Shown here in pieces: positions 1 through 8,479 of a stretch of DNA of 64,000 nt (the stretch's first letter is position 1; the number at the start of each line of letters is the position of its first letter). The position numbers were made by a program, and so were the translations under genes. The DNA is from Streptomyces sp. MH60 (GTDB lineage: Bacteria; Actinomycetota; Actinomycetes; Streptomycetales; Streptomycetaceae): contig NZ_MULI01000029.1 of the NCBI RefSeq assembly GCF_002939385.1, positions 1 to 64,000 of the forward strand, in the 5' to 3' direction. A model generated the notes under the pieces. It was not told the DNA's origin. It ran no database searches and saw only the letters and a list, made by a program, of their open reading frames with translations.

Positions 1-74
1 ACCCGGAAGCTAAGCCTTACAGCGCCGATGGTACTGCAGGGGGGACCCTGTGGGAGAGTAGGACGCCGCCGAAC
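1..74 (+). rRNA. rrf: 5S ribosomal RNA, 3' end (partial)
   Basis: The window begins inside a 5S rRNA. The visible bases match the 3' half of actinobacterial 5S rRNA, including the GGAAGCTAAGCC segment and the closing GGGAGAGTAGGACGCCGCC strand. The 5' half lies outside the window. The gene is followed within about 15 bases by an intrinsic terminator, which fits the end of an rRNA operon. The exact 3' end is uncertain by a few bases. Confidence 0.93.
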
Positions 75-87
75 AATTATTGCGAGG

Positions 88-119
88 AAACCCCGCACCG
101 GAAACGGTGCGGGGTTTTC
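88..119 (+). terminator. Intrinsic terminator of the rRNA operon
   Basis: A perfect 13-bp inverted repeat (88-100 and 105-117) closes on a GAAA tetraloop and ends in a T run. This is the classical rRNA operon terminator layout and lies directly after the 5S rRNA. Confidence 0.93.
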
Positions 120-137
120 TGCGTTTAGGGTCTCTGT

Positions 138-785
138 ATGCGCTACGACCTGGTTATCTTCGACAACGACGGTGTTCTCGTCGACAGTGAGCCGATCTCC
201 AATCGGCTGCTCGCCGGCTATCTCACCGAGCTGGGGCACCCGACGTCCTACGAGGACTCGCTGCGGGACTACATGGGGGCCGCCATGCACCGCGTGCACG
301 ACCTCGTCCTGGAGCGGACGGGACGGAGCTTGCCCGTGGACTTCGACGACGTGTTTCACGGGCGGGTGTTCGCCGCCTTCGTGCGGGAGCTGGAGCCGGT
401 TCCCGGAGCCGTCGGGGTGCTGGAGAAGCTGGCCGCGGACGGGGTGGCGTACTGCCTGGCCTCGTCCGGGAGTCATGAGCGGATTCGGGTGGGACACCGG
501 AAGACCGGGCTGGACCGGTGGTTCGAGGACGAGCGGATCTTCAGTTCCCAGGACGTGGGGCGGGGGAAGCCGGCGCCGGATCTGTTCCTGCACGCGGCGG
601 AGCGGATGGGAGTGGCGCCGGAGCGGTGTGTCGTGGTCGAGGACAGTCCGCTCGGTGTGCGGGCCGCCGTCGCGGCCGGTATGGACGTGTACGGGTTCAC
701 CGCGATGACGCCCGCCGACCGGCTCGCCGGGGCGACTCGGCTCTTCGGGGACATGGGGGAGCTGGCCGATCTGCTGCGCGGCTGA
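138..785 (+). CDS. HAD-superfamily hydrolase (phosphoglycolate phosphatase / beta-phosphoglucomutase type)
   Basis: This 215-residue cytosolic protein starts with the HAD motif I (IFDNDGVLVDSE, residues 7-18), whose two aspartates are the nucleophile and the acid/base. A helical cap follows, then motif II serine in LASSGS, the motif III lysine in GKPAPDLF and the motif IV acidic pair in VVEDSPLGV. The length and cap type match phosphomonoester hydrolases of the CbbY/GPH group. The substrate cannot be read from sequence. It stands alone just after the rRNA operon terminator. The ATG is the first one after the terminator, with only a weak ribosome binding site. Confidence 0.88.
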   Translation: MRYDLVIFDNDGVLVDSEPISNRLLAGYLTELGHPTSYEDSLRDYMGAAMHRVHDLVLERTGRSLPVDFDDVFHGRVFAAFVRELEPVPGAVGVLEKLAADGVAYCLASSGSHERIRVGHRKTGLDRWFEDERIFSSQDVGRGKPAPDLFLHAAERMGVAPERCVVVEDSPLGVRAAVAAGMDVYGFTAMTPADRLAGATRLFGDMGELADLLRG

Positions 786-931
786 CGCCTGACATTCGGC
801 ATGCGCTGTTCCGGACGGTTGTTTCTCCTGCGGGACCCTGCTCGGCCGCGAAGCTGAGTGCTGGAAGCTGAGAAGAATTCATCTTTGATTGGATCTACCC
901 ACGGGTAAGCCGGGGCCCTACGCTCGCCGCC

Positions 932-2158
932 ATGACTGATGTGCTGCGGCGCGGCAGGGCCTCGCTCGCGTTCGGCTTCTTCGCCCAAGGGGTCGCCTTC
1001 GCGCTGCTGGTGACGCGCATCCCGGCCATCCAGGACCGGTACGGCGTCTCCGACGCGCTGCTGCCCGCCTTCCTCGCCGCCGTGCCGATCCTGGCCGGCG
1101 TCGGGAGTGTGGTGAGCGAGCGCCTGGTGCGGCGGGTGCGGCCGAGCCGGCTGCTGCGCTGGTCCCAGCCGGTGGTGCTGCTGGCGCTGCTCGGCGTCGG
1201 GGCGGGGGACCGGGTGGCGCTGCTGGCCGTCGCCCTGGCCGTCTTCGGGCTGGCCGTGGGCGCGCTGGACGCCTCGATGAACATGCTCGGGGTGAGCCTG
1301 CAACGGGCGTACGGGCGCAGCATCATGCTCGGGTTCCACGCGGCGTACAGCCTGGGCGGGATTCTGGGGGCCTCGCTGGCGTGGGCGGGCGCGCACTGGG
1401 ACCTGGCGCTGTGGGTGTCGTATCTGCCGGTCGTGGTGCTGCTGTTGCCGGCCGCGCTGGTGGGGAGCCGGTGGTACGTCGACGGGGAGCGGGCCGGCGC
1501 GGAGGGCACGGACGCGGGCGGGGGCGTCGCCTTCAAGGTGCTGCTGCCGCTGTGCCTGGTGATGACGTTCGCGTACATCGGGGACTCGACCGTCTCCAAC
1601 TGGAGCGCGAAGTACCTCCAGGACGTGCTGGGGAGTTCGGAGCAGCTGGCCACCGTGCCGTACAACGTCTACATGGTGACCACGCTGGTGGGGCGGGCCG
1701 TCGGGGACTTCGGGGTGCGGCGGTTCGGCGCCGCGACGGTGGTGCGGGGCGGGGCGGTCGTCGCGGCGGGCGGGTTCGTCGTGGTGGCGTCGGCGCCGGG
1801 GGCCTGGGTGGGGATGCTCGGGTTCACGCTGCTGGGTCTCGGGCTGTGTGTGCTGGTGCCGCAGACGTTCGCGGCGGCGGGGCGGCTGGCGGCGGAGAAG
1901 GACGGTCGTCCGGGGGCGTCCGACGCCGCGGTGGCGCGGCTCAATGTGTTCAACTACGTCGGTTTCCTGATCGGTTCGCCGCTGGTGGGGGCGCTGGGGG
2001 ACGCCTGGAGTTATCGCGGGGCGATGCTCGTGCCGATGGTGTTGGTGCTGGTGACGGTCGTGTACGCCAGGTCGTTCGAGGCTCGACCGGACCGATACGG
2101 TGGCGGTCATGAGCGGCCGCGCACAGCTGATGTGGGACGAGGCAGTAACGGGCTATGA
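932..2158 (+). CDS. MFS transporter
   Basis: This is a 408-residue major facilitator superfamily protein with about 12 hydrophobic segments across the whole length. It starts MTDVLRRGRASLAFGFF and has the usual long charged loop between the two halves (about residues 185-200, rich in Glu/Gly). It resembles the sugar/drug exporter-like MFS proteins of actinobacteria; the substrate is not predictable. Its 3' end overlaps the start of the acuC-like gene by about 50 bp in another frame, so the two are probably cotranscribed. Confidence 0.85.
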   Translation: MTDVLRRGRASLAFGFFAQGVAFALLVTRIPAIQDRYGVSDALLPAFLAAVPILAGVGSVVSERLVRRVRPSRLLRWSQPVVLLALLGVGAGDRVALLAVALAVFGLAVGALDASMNMLGVSLQRAYGRSIMLGFHAAYSLGGILGASLAWAGAHWDLALWVSYLPVVVLLLPAALVGSRWYVDGERAGAEGTDAGGGVAFKVLLPLCLVMTFAYIGDSTVSNWSAKYLQDVLGSSEQLATVPYNVYMVTTLVGRAVGDFGVRRFGAATVVRGGAVVAAGGFVVVASAPGAWVGMLGFTLLGLGLCVLVPQTFAAAGRLAAEKDGRPGASDAAVARLNVFNYVGFLIGSPLVGALGDAWSYRGAMLVPMVLVLVTVVYARSFEARPDRYGGGHERPRTADVGRGSNGL

Positions 2159-3281
2159 CTTTGGACCGGAGCATCCGATGGACCCGGTCCGGCTCGCCCT
2201 GACCCGGAGTCTGGTCGGTGCCCTCGGGCTCGACCGGGAGGCGGAGGTCGTCGCGGCGCGCCCGGCCGGGGAGTCGACGTTGCGGCTCGTCCACCGCGAG
2301 GACTACATCGACGCGGTGAAGGCGGCGTCGGCCGACCCGGGATCGGCGGACGGGTCGTACGGGCTCGGGACGATCGACGATCCGGCCTTCGCGGGGATGC
2401 ACGAGGTGTCCGCGCTGATCGCCGGGCAGTCGGTGGGGGCGGCGGAGGCGGTGTGGCGGGGGGAAGCGCTGCACGCGGTGAACTTCGCGGGCGGGCTGCA
2501 CCACGCGATGCCGGGCGCGGCGTCCGGGTTCTGCGTGTACAACGACGCGGCGCTGGCCATCGCGCGGCTGCTGGAGCTGGGGGCCGAGCGGGTCGCGTAC
2601 GTGGATGTCGACGTGCATCACGGGGACGGGGTGCAGGCGGCGTTCTGGGAGGACCCGCGGGTGCTGACGGTGTCGCTGCACGAGCATCCGGCGACGCTGT
2701 TCCCGCAGACCGGGTGGCCGGAGGAGACGGGGGCGGACTGCGCCGAGGGGTCGGCCGTGAACGTCGCGCTGCCGGCGGGGACCGGGGACGCGGGGTGGCT
2801 GCGGGCGTTCCACGCGGTGGTGCCGGAGGTCCTCGCGGAGTTCCGGCCGCAGGTATTGGTGACGCAGCACGGTGCCGATACGCACTTCGAGGATCCGCTG
2901 GCGCATCTGGCGGTGTCGCTGGACGCGCAGCGGGCGGTGCAGGTGGCGTGCCATGACTTCGCGCACGAGTACGCCGGGGGGCGGTGGGTGGCGCTCGGCG
3001 GGGGCGGATACGCGGTGGTGGAGGTGGTGCCGCGGTCGTGGACCCACCTGGTGGGGATCGCGGCGGGGCGGCCGGTGGAGCCGGAGACGGTGATTCCGGA
3101 GGGGTGGCGGCAGGAGGTGTTCGCGCGGACGCGGCAGCTGGGGCCGCAGCGGATGACCGATGGGCGGTGGCCGGTGTCGTACGCCTCGTGGGAGGCGGGG
3201 TACGACCCGGCGGATCGGTTGGACCAGGCGGTGCGGGCGGCTCGGCGGGCGGTGTTTCCGTTGCGGGGGTTGTTGGCGTAG
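2109..3281 (+). CDS. acuC: AcuC-type histone-deacetylase-family protein
   Basis: This 390-residue member of the class I/II histone deacetylase family resembles acetoin-utilisation protein AcuC, which deacetylates acyl-lysines such as that on acetyl-CoA synthetase. Visible family motifs are GGLHHAMPGAASGFCVYND, with the catalytic His pair, the zinc-binding DVDVHHGDGVQ segment, and GGGGYA near residue 300. The ATG at 2109 is chosen over an in-frame GTG at 2100 because related proteins begin MSGRAQLMWDE. The gene starts inside the 3' end of the MFS gene and ends before a strong hairpin. Role in acetate metabolism control is inferred from the family. Confidence 0.88.
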   Translation: MSGRAQLMWDEAVTGYDFGPEHPMDPVRLALTRSLVGALGLDREAEVVAARPAGESTLRLVHREDYIDAVKAASADPGSADGSYGLGTIDDPAFAGMHEVSALIAGQSVGAAEAVWRGEALHAVNFAGGLHHAMPGAASGFCVYNDAALAIARLLELGAERVAYVDVDVHHGDGVQAAFWEDPRVLTVSLHEHPATLFPQTGWPEETGADCAEGSAVNVALPAGTGDAGWLRAFHAVVPEVLAEFRPQVLVTQHGADTHFEDPLAHLAVSLDAQRAVQVACHDFAHEYAGGRWVALGGGGYAVVEVVPRSWTHLVGIAAGRPVEPETVIPEGWRQEVFARTRQLGPQRMTDGRWPVSYASWEAGYDPADRLDQAVRAARRAVFPLRGLLA

Positions 3282-3394
3282 GGCGGTTTCCTGGTTGCCC
3301 GGCGTTGGTGCTGGGCGGGGGCCGGGGGCGCGAACCGGCGCTGGCCGGGTGTCTCCCCCAGTGCCTGAACGGCCTGGGAGGTACCCCCATCGCC

Positions 3395-3447
3395 CACCCG
3401 TGCCGCCCCAGCGGCACGACTGCCCGCGGCGACGGGCGGCACGGGTG
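3395..3447 (+). terminator. Long hairpin after acuC
   Basis: A perfect 14-bp inverted repeat (3395-3408 and 3434-3447) with a 25-nt loop lies in the 236-bp gap after acuC. There is no T run, as is usual for Streptomyces terminators. A second weaker GC-rich repeat, with a GGGAGGTACCCCCA core of a kind often scattered in Streptomyces genomes, lies just upstream at about 3352-3389. No gene was found in the gap. Confidence 0.6.
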
Positions 3448-3517
3448 TTACGCCGACCGTGCGTAGATTCTTCCGTTTCCTGCTCCGCTCGCCGAGCGGC
3501 ACGGCAGCATCGGAGGT

Positions 3518-4333
3518 GTGCTGACCCGTGGAGCTCTTCGGGCTCATCTTCTTGATGTTCGGCTGGCCGGGGTGGTGGCGACCTCTCGGGAGGTGAGTCT
3601 GCGGAGTTACCGGTTGTTCGCCGCGCGGGATCCCCGGGTGCTGCTCGGGATCGACCCGTTGCGGGCCTGGGGGCCGCGGGAGCTGCTGGGACTGATGGCG
3701 GAGAGGTGCGGGGTTTCGGCCGATCCGCGCGACACCTCGGGTCAGGACGTGATCGACCCGGACCGGACCCTCGCGGCGCTGGACGCCTTCGCCGACCGGC
3801 TCGCGGCGGCCGCCGGGCGTCGTGCCCCGGTGCTGCTCGGCACCGGGCACCCGCATCGACTGCTCGGCTTCTACGTCGCCTTGGCCGAGGCGCTGTCGGC
3901 GGCGGGATGTGCTGTCCTCACCCCGGCGCAGGGTCGCTCTGTCGACATAACGACCCGGTTCGGTCTACGCACGTACCTCCTCGACTACGTTCGTGGAGTC
4001 GCGTTGGTGCGGGAGCCCGGTGCCGGGCGCGCCGGTGGTGAGCCCGGCGCACACACGCACTCGCCGCTGCCGGTTCGGACCGCGCTGGCGGCCGCGGCGG
4101 AGGGGGGCGGGCCGCTGCCCGAGTTGGTGATCGGGGATCACGGGTGGGTCTGCGGAGCAGGTCAGCTGGGGTTCGAGGCCATCGGTCCGGCCGATACGGA
4201 CGATCCCGCGCTCTTCGTCGGTCAGGCCGAGGGGTTCGTGTCCGTCGCCGTTCCACTTGATGACGCTGTGCGGTCTGAGTACTACCGACCGCTTACCCGC
4301 TACGTACTCAATCGGGCGTGTCTGTCACGGTAG
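3518..4333 (+). CDS. Conserved actinobacterial protein, often annotated as phosphatase
   Basis: This 271-residue soluble protein is conserved beside bdtA in streptomycetes and is usually labelled phosphatase. I see no standard phosphatase motif. Conserved-looking stretches are LLGTGHPHRLLGFY, TPAQGRSVDITTRFGLRTY and VIGDHGWVCGAGQLGFEAIG. The GHPHR and GDHGW segments have the look of active-site loops. The sequence GGAGG sits almost directly against the GTG at 3518, so the start could be the next GTG at 3527. It is followed by bdtA on the same strand. Function is unknown in any firm sense. Confidence 0.72.
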   Translation: MLTRGALRAHLLDVRLAGVVATSREVSLRSYRLFAARDPRVLLGIDPLRAWGPRELLGLMAERCGVSADPRDTSGQDVIDPDRTLAALDAFADRLAAAAGRRAPVLLGTGHPHRLLGFYVALAEALSAAGCAVLTPAQGRSVDITTRFGLRTYLLDYVRGVALVREPGAGRAGGEPGAHTHSPLPVRTALAAAAEGGGPLPELVIGDHGWVCGAGQLGFEAIGPADTDDPALFVGQAEGFVSVAVPLDDAVRSEYYRPLTRYVLNRACLSR

Positions 4334-4387
4334 GGAAGCGATGGGTGCACCTCTTCCCCATTCGCATCACCCGCCCCTACATTGGGG

Positions 4388-4415
4388 AGTGAGCACGCAG
4401 CGACGAAGAGTCACC
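4388..4415 (+). promoter_or_regulatory. Candidate BldD operator upstream of bdtA
   Basis: AGTGA (4388-4392) and TCACC (4411-4415) form the two inverted half sites of the published BldD consensus AGTgA-(n)-TCACc, separated by 18 bases. bdtA is a known direct target of the developmental master repressor BldD in S. coelicolor. The site lies 48 bp upstream of the chosen start codon. The assignment rests on the consensus match and the known target. Confidence 0.55.
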
Positions 4416-4462
4416 GGAAGGGGAAGCCGGTGGCCGTCGAGTGCGGAAGGTTCAGGTGTGTC

Positions 4463-4675
4463 ATGGCTGCAGCTGGCGAAAGGCCTCTGAACGAGGTTCA
4501 GTTCCTTACCGTGGCGGAAGTCGCCTCGGTGATGCGCGTGTCCAAGATGACCGTGTACCGGTTGGTGCACAGCGGTCATCTGCCCGCGATCCGGGTGGGA
4601 CGGTCGTTCCGCGTCCCGGAGCAAGCGGTTCACGAGTACCTCCGCGAGAGCTACGTGGGGGTGGAAACGGCCTGA
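4463..4675 (+). CDS. bdtA: BdtA-like excisionase/MerR-fold DNA-binding protein (BldD target)
   Basis: This 70-residue protein consists almost only of an excisionase-type winged helix-turn-helix: LTVAEVASVMRVSKMTVYRL is the recognition unit, and the wing follows in IRVGRSFRVPE. This matches BdtA (BldD target A) of S. coelicolor by sequence type and by genomic neighbours. The ATG at 4463 is preferred because upstream in-frame codons encode a low-quality basic extension overlapping the BldD site, and family members begin MAAAGERPLNE. It probably acts as a small transcription factor controlled in development by BldD. Confidence 0.85.
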   Translation: MAAAGERPLNEVQFLTVAEVASVMRVSKMTVYRLVHSGHLPAIRVGRSFRVPEQAVHEYLRESYVGVETA

Positions 4676-4784
4676 CGGCCCTCGATTACGACCTCAGCGC
4701 TGGGACCGGTAGGCTGGCCCCTCGTAGGTCGTGTGGGCCCATGGCGCTCACCAACCGAGTGATGAGAAGTGAGCGAGGATAGTC

Positions 4785-4883
4785 GTGGGCTCTGTTATCA
4801 AGAAGCGGCGCAAGCGGATGGCCAAGAAGAAGCACCGCAAGCTGCTGAAGCGCACGCGCGTTCAGCGTCGCAACAAGAAGTAA
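4785..4883 (+). CDS. Small ribosomal subunit protein bS22 (AURKAIP1/COX24 family)
   Basis: This 32-residue, extremely basic peptide starts with GTG and begins MGSVIKKRRKRM, followed by further KK and RR clusters. It is nearly the same as the mycobacterial bS22 seen in ribosome structures, where it binds at the decoding side of the small subunit. A purine-rich stretch, GAGCGAGGATA, precedes the start. It is followed at once by an intrinsic terminator. It is so short that automated gene callers often miss it. Confidence 0.9.
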   Translation: MGSVIKKRRKRMAKKKHRKLLKRTRVQRRNKK

Positions 4884-4911
4884 GCGACGCTGCGCCGTCA
4901 GCGTGTCCTGT

Positions 4912-4939
4912 GGCCCCCCACCGCATCCGGTGGGGGGCC
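4912..4939 (+). terminator. Intrinsic terminator after bS22
   Basis: A perfect 11-bp inverted repeat (4912-4922 and 4929-4939) with a 6-nt loop lies 28 bp after the bS22 stop codon. It is a strong GC hairpin and the likely end of the bdtA-bS22 transcripts. Confidence 0.8.
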
Positions 4940-5047
4940 GCAGTCGTGTTTTCGTCATCTGCCGTGTCCGTCGGTCATCACCGGGCAACACCTACCGGCT
5001 AAGTTGGCCGGAGCAGGGCGGGAGCAGGCGGAAGGAAGGCGCTGATC

Positions 5048-6109
5048 TTGGGCAAGGTCGTGCTCGTCACCGGAGTGGCCCGGCAGCTGGGCGGGCGGTT
5101 CGTCCGGCGCGTCCAGCGTGATCCCGAGGTGGAGCGGGTGATCGGCGTGGACGCCGTCGCGCCCGAGCACCATCTGGGCGGCGCGGAGTTCGTCCAGGCC
5201 GATATCCGGCAGTCGGCCATCGGCCGGGTGCTCGCCGAGACGCGGGCGGACACGGTCGTGCACCTGGACGTGACGGGGACGCCGCTGGGCAGCGGCAGCC
5301 GCACGTCGGTGAAGGAGACCAACGTCATCGGCACCATGCAGCTGCTCGGCGCCTGCCAGAAGTCGCCGACGGTACGGCGGCTGGTGGTGAAGTCCAGTAC
5401 GAACGTCTACGGGTCCGCCCCGCGCGATCCGGCCGTCTGCACCGAGACCACCACGCCCAAGTCCCTGCCCAGCGGCGGCTTCGCCAAGGACGCGGTCGAG
5501 GTCGAGGGGTACGTGCGGGGCTTCGCGCGCCGTCGGCCGGACGTGTCGGTGACCGTGCTGCGGTTCGCCAACATCCTCGGCCCGGCCGCGGACACGCCGC
5601 TCGCCTCCTACCTCGGACTGCCGGTGCTGCCGACGGTGTTCGGCTACGACCCGCGGCTGCAGTTCGTGCACGAGGACGACGTGATCGAGGTGCTGCGGGT
5701 CTGCTCGCACGAGCCCCGGCGGGGCACGCTGAACAGCGGGACGTTCAACATCGCCGGTGACGGTGTGCTGCTGCTCTCCCAGTGCTCGCGGCGCCTCGGC
5801 CGCCCCACGGTGCCGTTGCTGCTGCCCGCGGTCACCTGGGCGGGCTCGCTCGTGCGTACGCTGGGGATGACGGACTTCTCCCCCGAGCAGATCCGGCTGC
5901 TCACCCACGGTCGGGTGGTGGACACCACGCAGATGCGCGAGACGCTGGGCTTCAGGCCGAAGTACTCGACGGCCGGGGCGTTCGCGGACTTCGCCCGCGG
6001 CCGCGGTGCCGGGCTGCTGCCGCCCGAGGCCCTCGCGGGGGCCGTCGACCGGATCGCGGAGCTGTCCCTGCGGGGCAGCGGTCACCTCCCGACGCAGAGC
6101 GCCAACTGA
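5048..6109 (+). CDS. NAD-dependent epimerase/dehydratase family protein (SDR extended)
   Basis: This 353-residue extended short-chain dehydrogenase/reductase has an N-terminal dinucleotide-binding loop (VLVTGVARQLGGRF; a GxxxxxG variant) and a Rossmann acidic residue in GVDAV. It resembles sugar-nucleotide epimerases, but the usual YxxxK is not obvious, so activity may differ. The start is TTG at 5048, supported by the GGAAGGAAGG ribosome binding site upstream. It is followed 14 bp later by an acyltransferase gene, and this pair is conserved together in streptomycetes. A role in envelope lipid or glycoconjugate metabolism is inferred from that pairing only. Confidence 0.82.
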   Translation: MGKVVLVTGVARQLGGRFVRRVQRDPEVERVIGVDAVAPEHHLGGAEFVQADIRQSAIGRVLAETRADTVVHLDVTGTPLGSGSRTSVKETNVIGTMQLLGACQKSPTVRRLVVKSSTNVYGSAPRDPAVCTETTTPKSLPSGGFAKDAVEVEGYVRGFARRRPDVSVTVLRFANILGPAADTPLASYLGLPVLPTVFGYDPRLQFVHEDDVIEVLRVCSHEPRRGTLNSGTFNIAGDGVLLLSQCSRRLGRPTVPLLLPAVTWAGSLVRTLGMTDFSPEQIRLLTHGRVVDTTQMRETLGFRPKYSTAGAFADFARGRGAGLLPPEALAGAVDRIAELSLRGSGHLPTQSAN

Positions 6110-6123
6110 GGAGCGCATCAACG

Positions 6124-7191
6124 ATGGCGGACGCCAAGGTCATTCCGTTCGACGACGACCGGTCGCGGGGGAGCCGCGGCGCGGGCAGCCGGCGCAGGGG
6201 CGGTTCGGCGGAGTCGGCACCGGCGGGCGACGAGGGGCCGGTGGGTGAGGTGCAGCCACTGCCCGTACGGGGCGCCGCCGCCGAGGACCCCGCGCCCGAG
6301 CCGGACGCGTCGCCCGCGGCCCCGCCGGCGGCGGAGGGCGGCGGTGCGGACGGCGGCCTGGAGCGGCGCGTCGCGGCCGGCCTGTCCTTCCTGCGCCGCC
6401 GACTCACCGGGGACTACGCGGTCGACGACTTCGGCTACGACGCCGAGCTGACCGACCAGGTGCTGATGTCCCTGCTGCGGCCGATGTACGAGAAGTACTT
6501 CCGGGTCGAGGTGAAGGGCGTGGAGAACATCCCGGCCGAGGGCGGTGCGCTGATCGTCGCCAACCACTCCGGGACGCTGCCGCTGGACGGGCTGATGATG
6601 CAGGTCGCCGTGCACGACCACCATCCGGCCGACCGGCACCTGCGGCTGCTGGCGGCGGACCTGGTGTTCGTGCTGCCGGTGGTCAACGAGCTGGCACGCA
6701 AGCTGGGCCACACCCTGGCCTGCGCGGAGGACGCCGAACGGCTGCTGGCGCAGGGTGAGCTGGTCGGGGTGATGCCGGAGGGCTTCAAGGGCATCGGCAA
6801 GCCGTTCGGCGAGCGCTACAAGCTCCAGCGGTTCGGGCGGGGCGGCTTCGTGTCCACGGCCCTGCGGCAGGGTGCGCCGATCGTTCCGTGCTCGATCGTC
6901 GGGGCGGAGGAGATCTACCCGATGATCGGCAACTCCAAGACCCTGGCGCGGCTGCTGGGCTTCCCGTACTTCCCGCTCACGCCGACCTTCCCCTGGCTCG
7001 GGCCGCTGGGTGCGGTGCCGCTGCCCACGAAGTGGACGATCCAGTTCGGCGAGCCGATCCCGACGGACGGCTACGCGCCGGAGGCGGCCGAGGACCCGGT
7101 GCTGATGTTCAACCTGACCGACCAGGTGAGGGAACAGATCCAGCACACCCTCTACAAGCTGCTGGTGCAGCGGCGGTCGGTGTTCTTCTGA
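6124..7191 (+). CDS. Lysophospholipid (1-acylglycerol-3-phosphate type) acyltransferase
   Basis: This 355-residue protein has an N-terminal Pro/Ala/Glu-rich disordered segment (about residues 1-85). A PlsC-type acyltransferase domain follows. The catalytic NHSGTLPLDG (HxxxxD) motif lies near residues 143-152 and a PEG motif in GVMPEGFKG near 220. The family transfers acyl chains onto lysophosphatidic acid or related lipids at the inner face of the membrane. The ATG at 6124 is the first start after the epimerase stop, 14 bp away, so the two genes form an operon. The acyl acceptor is not determined. Confidence 0.88.
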   Translation: MADAKVIPFDDDRSRGSRGAGSRRRGGSAESAPAGDEGPVGEVQPLPVRGAAAEDPAPEPDASPAAPPAAEGGGADGGLERRVAAGLSFLRRRLTGDYAVDDFGYDAELTDQVLMSLLRPMYEKYFRVEVKGVENIPAEGGALIVANHSGTLPLDGLMMQVAVHDHHPADRHLRLLAADLVFVLPVVNELARKLGHTLACAEDAERLLAQGELVGVMPEGFKGIGKPFGERYKLQRFGRGGFVSTALRQGAPIVPCSIVGAEEIYPMIGNSKTLARLLGFPYFPLTPTFPWLGPLGAVPLPTKWTIQFGEPIPTDGYAPEAAEDPVLMFNLTDQVREQIQHTLYKLLVQRRSVFF

Positions 7192-7196
7192 GGCGA

Positions 7197-7229
7197 GGTG
7201 GGGCGCCCCTGGTGCTGGGGCGCCCCACC
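7197..7229. terminator. Bidirectional terminator between acyltransferase and rsbN
   Basis: A perfect 13-bp inverted repeat (7197-7209 and 7217-7229) with a 7-nt loop fills the gap between two convergent genes and can serve both. Confidence 0.85.
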
Positions 7230-7231
7230 GC

Positions 7232-8479
7232 TCAGTCCGCGTCCTCCGCCTCGATGCCCAGGCCGGGCAGGAGGCCCGGGAGGAGGGGCGGGAGGGTGAC
7301 GTCCGGCTCCGTGGGCGGGGTGTGGCCGCCCGTGGGTGGGGAGGCGGTGTCGCTGTCGTCCTTCGGCGGGTCGAGCAGGCCGCCGGTGCCGCCGCCGAGC
7401 AGGCCGTCGCTCTCGTCGCCGGAGTCGGCGGACTCGCTGGGCCGGCCGGACTGGGAACGCCCGCGCTCGGACGTGCCGCCGTCACCGGTGCGGGGCGGCG
7501 CGGAGTGACCGGAGCCCGGGGTGTCGGTGGTCGTCGAGCCGGAACCGCCGGGGCGGCCGCCGTCCCCGCTGTCGTCGTCCTCGGTGGGCGGTTTGGGCAG
7601 CATGGACTCCAGCGGAGCCACGTCGTCGTCTATGGCGTCGAACACCGACGACACCTGCTCACTGACGTCCCCGAGCTGCACGGGCAGCCGCTCGCGCAGT
7701 GCTCCCCAGGTCTCCCGGTGGGACTGGGAGAAGGCGGAGAGGGCCTGCATGGGCGCCAGCGAGTCCGGGTCGAGGGCGTAGGCCGCGCTGAGCAGGCGGT
7801 GGCCCTCGGAGGCGTCGTGCTGCATGCCGGACAGGGCGCGGCGGACCTCGCCGAGGGACTCGTGGTCGAGGGGGCCGCTGCGGCCGCGCTCCATCAGCCG
7901 GCGTGCCTCGCTGAGCCGGGTCGAGGCGAGGTCCAGGTAGGCCCGGCCCCGCTCGTCGTTGCCGTCGGCGAGGCCGAGGCGGAAGTCCTCTATGCCGCGT
8001 TTGAGGCCGTAGAGCGAGTCGCCGGGCAGGGCGTCCGAACTGGCGGCGGCGACTCCGCCGAAGGCCCCGGCGGCCACGCTCACGCTCAGTCCGCCCGCGG
8101 TGAGGCCCTTGGCCAGCCGCGAGCGGGGCCGGAACCTGCTCAGCGGAGCGGCCCGATGGGTGCCGCGCGCCCGCCGCTGCTCCGGTACCGACGTGTCCGC
8201 CGCCCCGCCGCTCGCGGTGCCCTCCTGCAGCATGGCCTCGAAGGCGGCCACGAGCTGGGCCCGCTGGACGACCTTGACCTCGGGATCCAGCTTCGGCCGG
8301 GGCAGCGTCTCCAGACCATGGGCGAGGGTCACCAGGTGACCCTGCTCGGTCGGTTCCGCGCTGGCCCCGGCGGTCGCCGGCCCTCCGGACTGCTCGGCCG
8401 CCGCCCCGGGATCCGACTGCTCCTCCAGGGCCTGGGCGAAGGCGTTCGCCCGCCGGTGTGCCGATACGTTCGCGATCAC
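7232..8479 (-). CDS. rsbN: RsbN, membrane anti-sigma factor for BldN (DUF5667)
   Basis: RsbN binds and inhibits the sporulation sigma factor BldN at the membrane. This 415-residue protein has a cytoplasmic N-terminal sigma-binding region, a single TM segment around residues 125-147 (GLTAGGLSVSVAAGAFGG), and a DUF5667 domain just outside (ALPGDSLYGLKRGIEDF). It ends in a long Gly/Ser/Thr/Pro-rich tail. It lies directly downstream of bldN on the same strand, as in other streptomycetes. The GTG at 8479 is chosen because GAGGAGG lies 8 nt upstream; a GTG at 8488 falls on the Shine-Dalgarno sequence itself. A BldN-type promoter precedes it, so regulator and target are coupled. Confidence 0.92.
   Translation of the reverse strand: MIANVSAHRRANAFAQALEEQSDPGAAAEQSGGPATAGASAEPTEQGHLVTLAHGLETLPRPKLDPEVKVVQRAQLVAAFEAMLQEGTASGGAADTSVPEQRRARGTHRAAPLSRFRPRSRLAKGLTAGGLSVSVAAGAFGGVAAASSDALPGDSLYGLKRGIEDFRLGLADGNDERGRAYLDLASTRLSEARRLMERGRSGPLDHESLGEVRRALSGMQHDASEGHRLLSAAYALDPDSLAPMQALSAFSQSHRETWGALRERLPVQLGDVSEQVSSVFDAIDDDVAPLESMLPKPPTEDDDSGDGGRPGGSGSTTTDTPGSGHSAPPRTGDGGTSERGRSQSGRPSESADSGDESDGLLGGGTGGLLDPPKDDSDTASPPTGGHTPPTEPDVTLPPLLPGLLPGLGIEAEDAD

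Noticed and set aside
473..2110. Long minus-strand open frame opposite the HAD and MFS genes
   Set aside because: Composition is Arg/His/Pro/Gln-rich as expected for a shadow frame in high-GC DNA; the plus strand encodes clear protein families.
3282..3517. Possible small gene between acuC and the next gene
   Set aside because: The frames are interrupted by strong hairpins and have no start with ribosome binding site.
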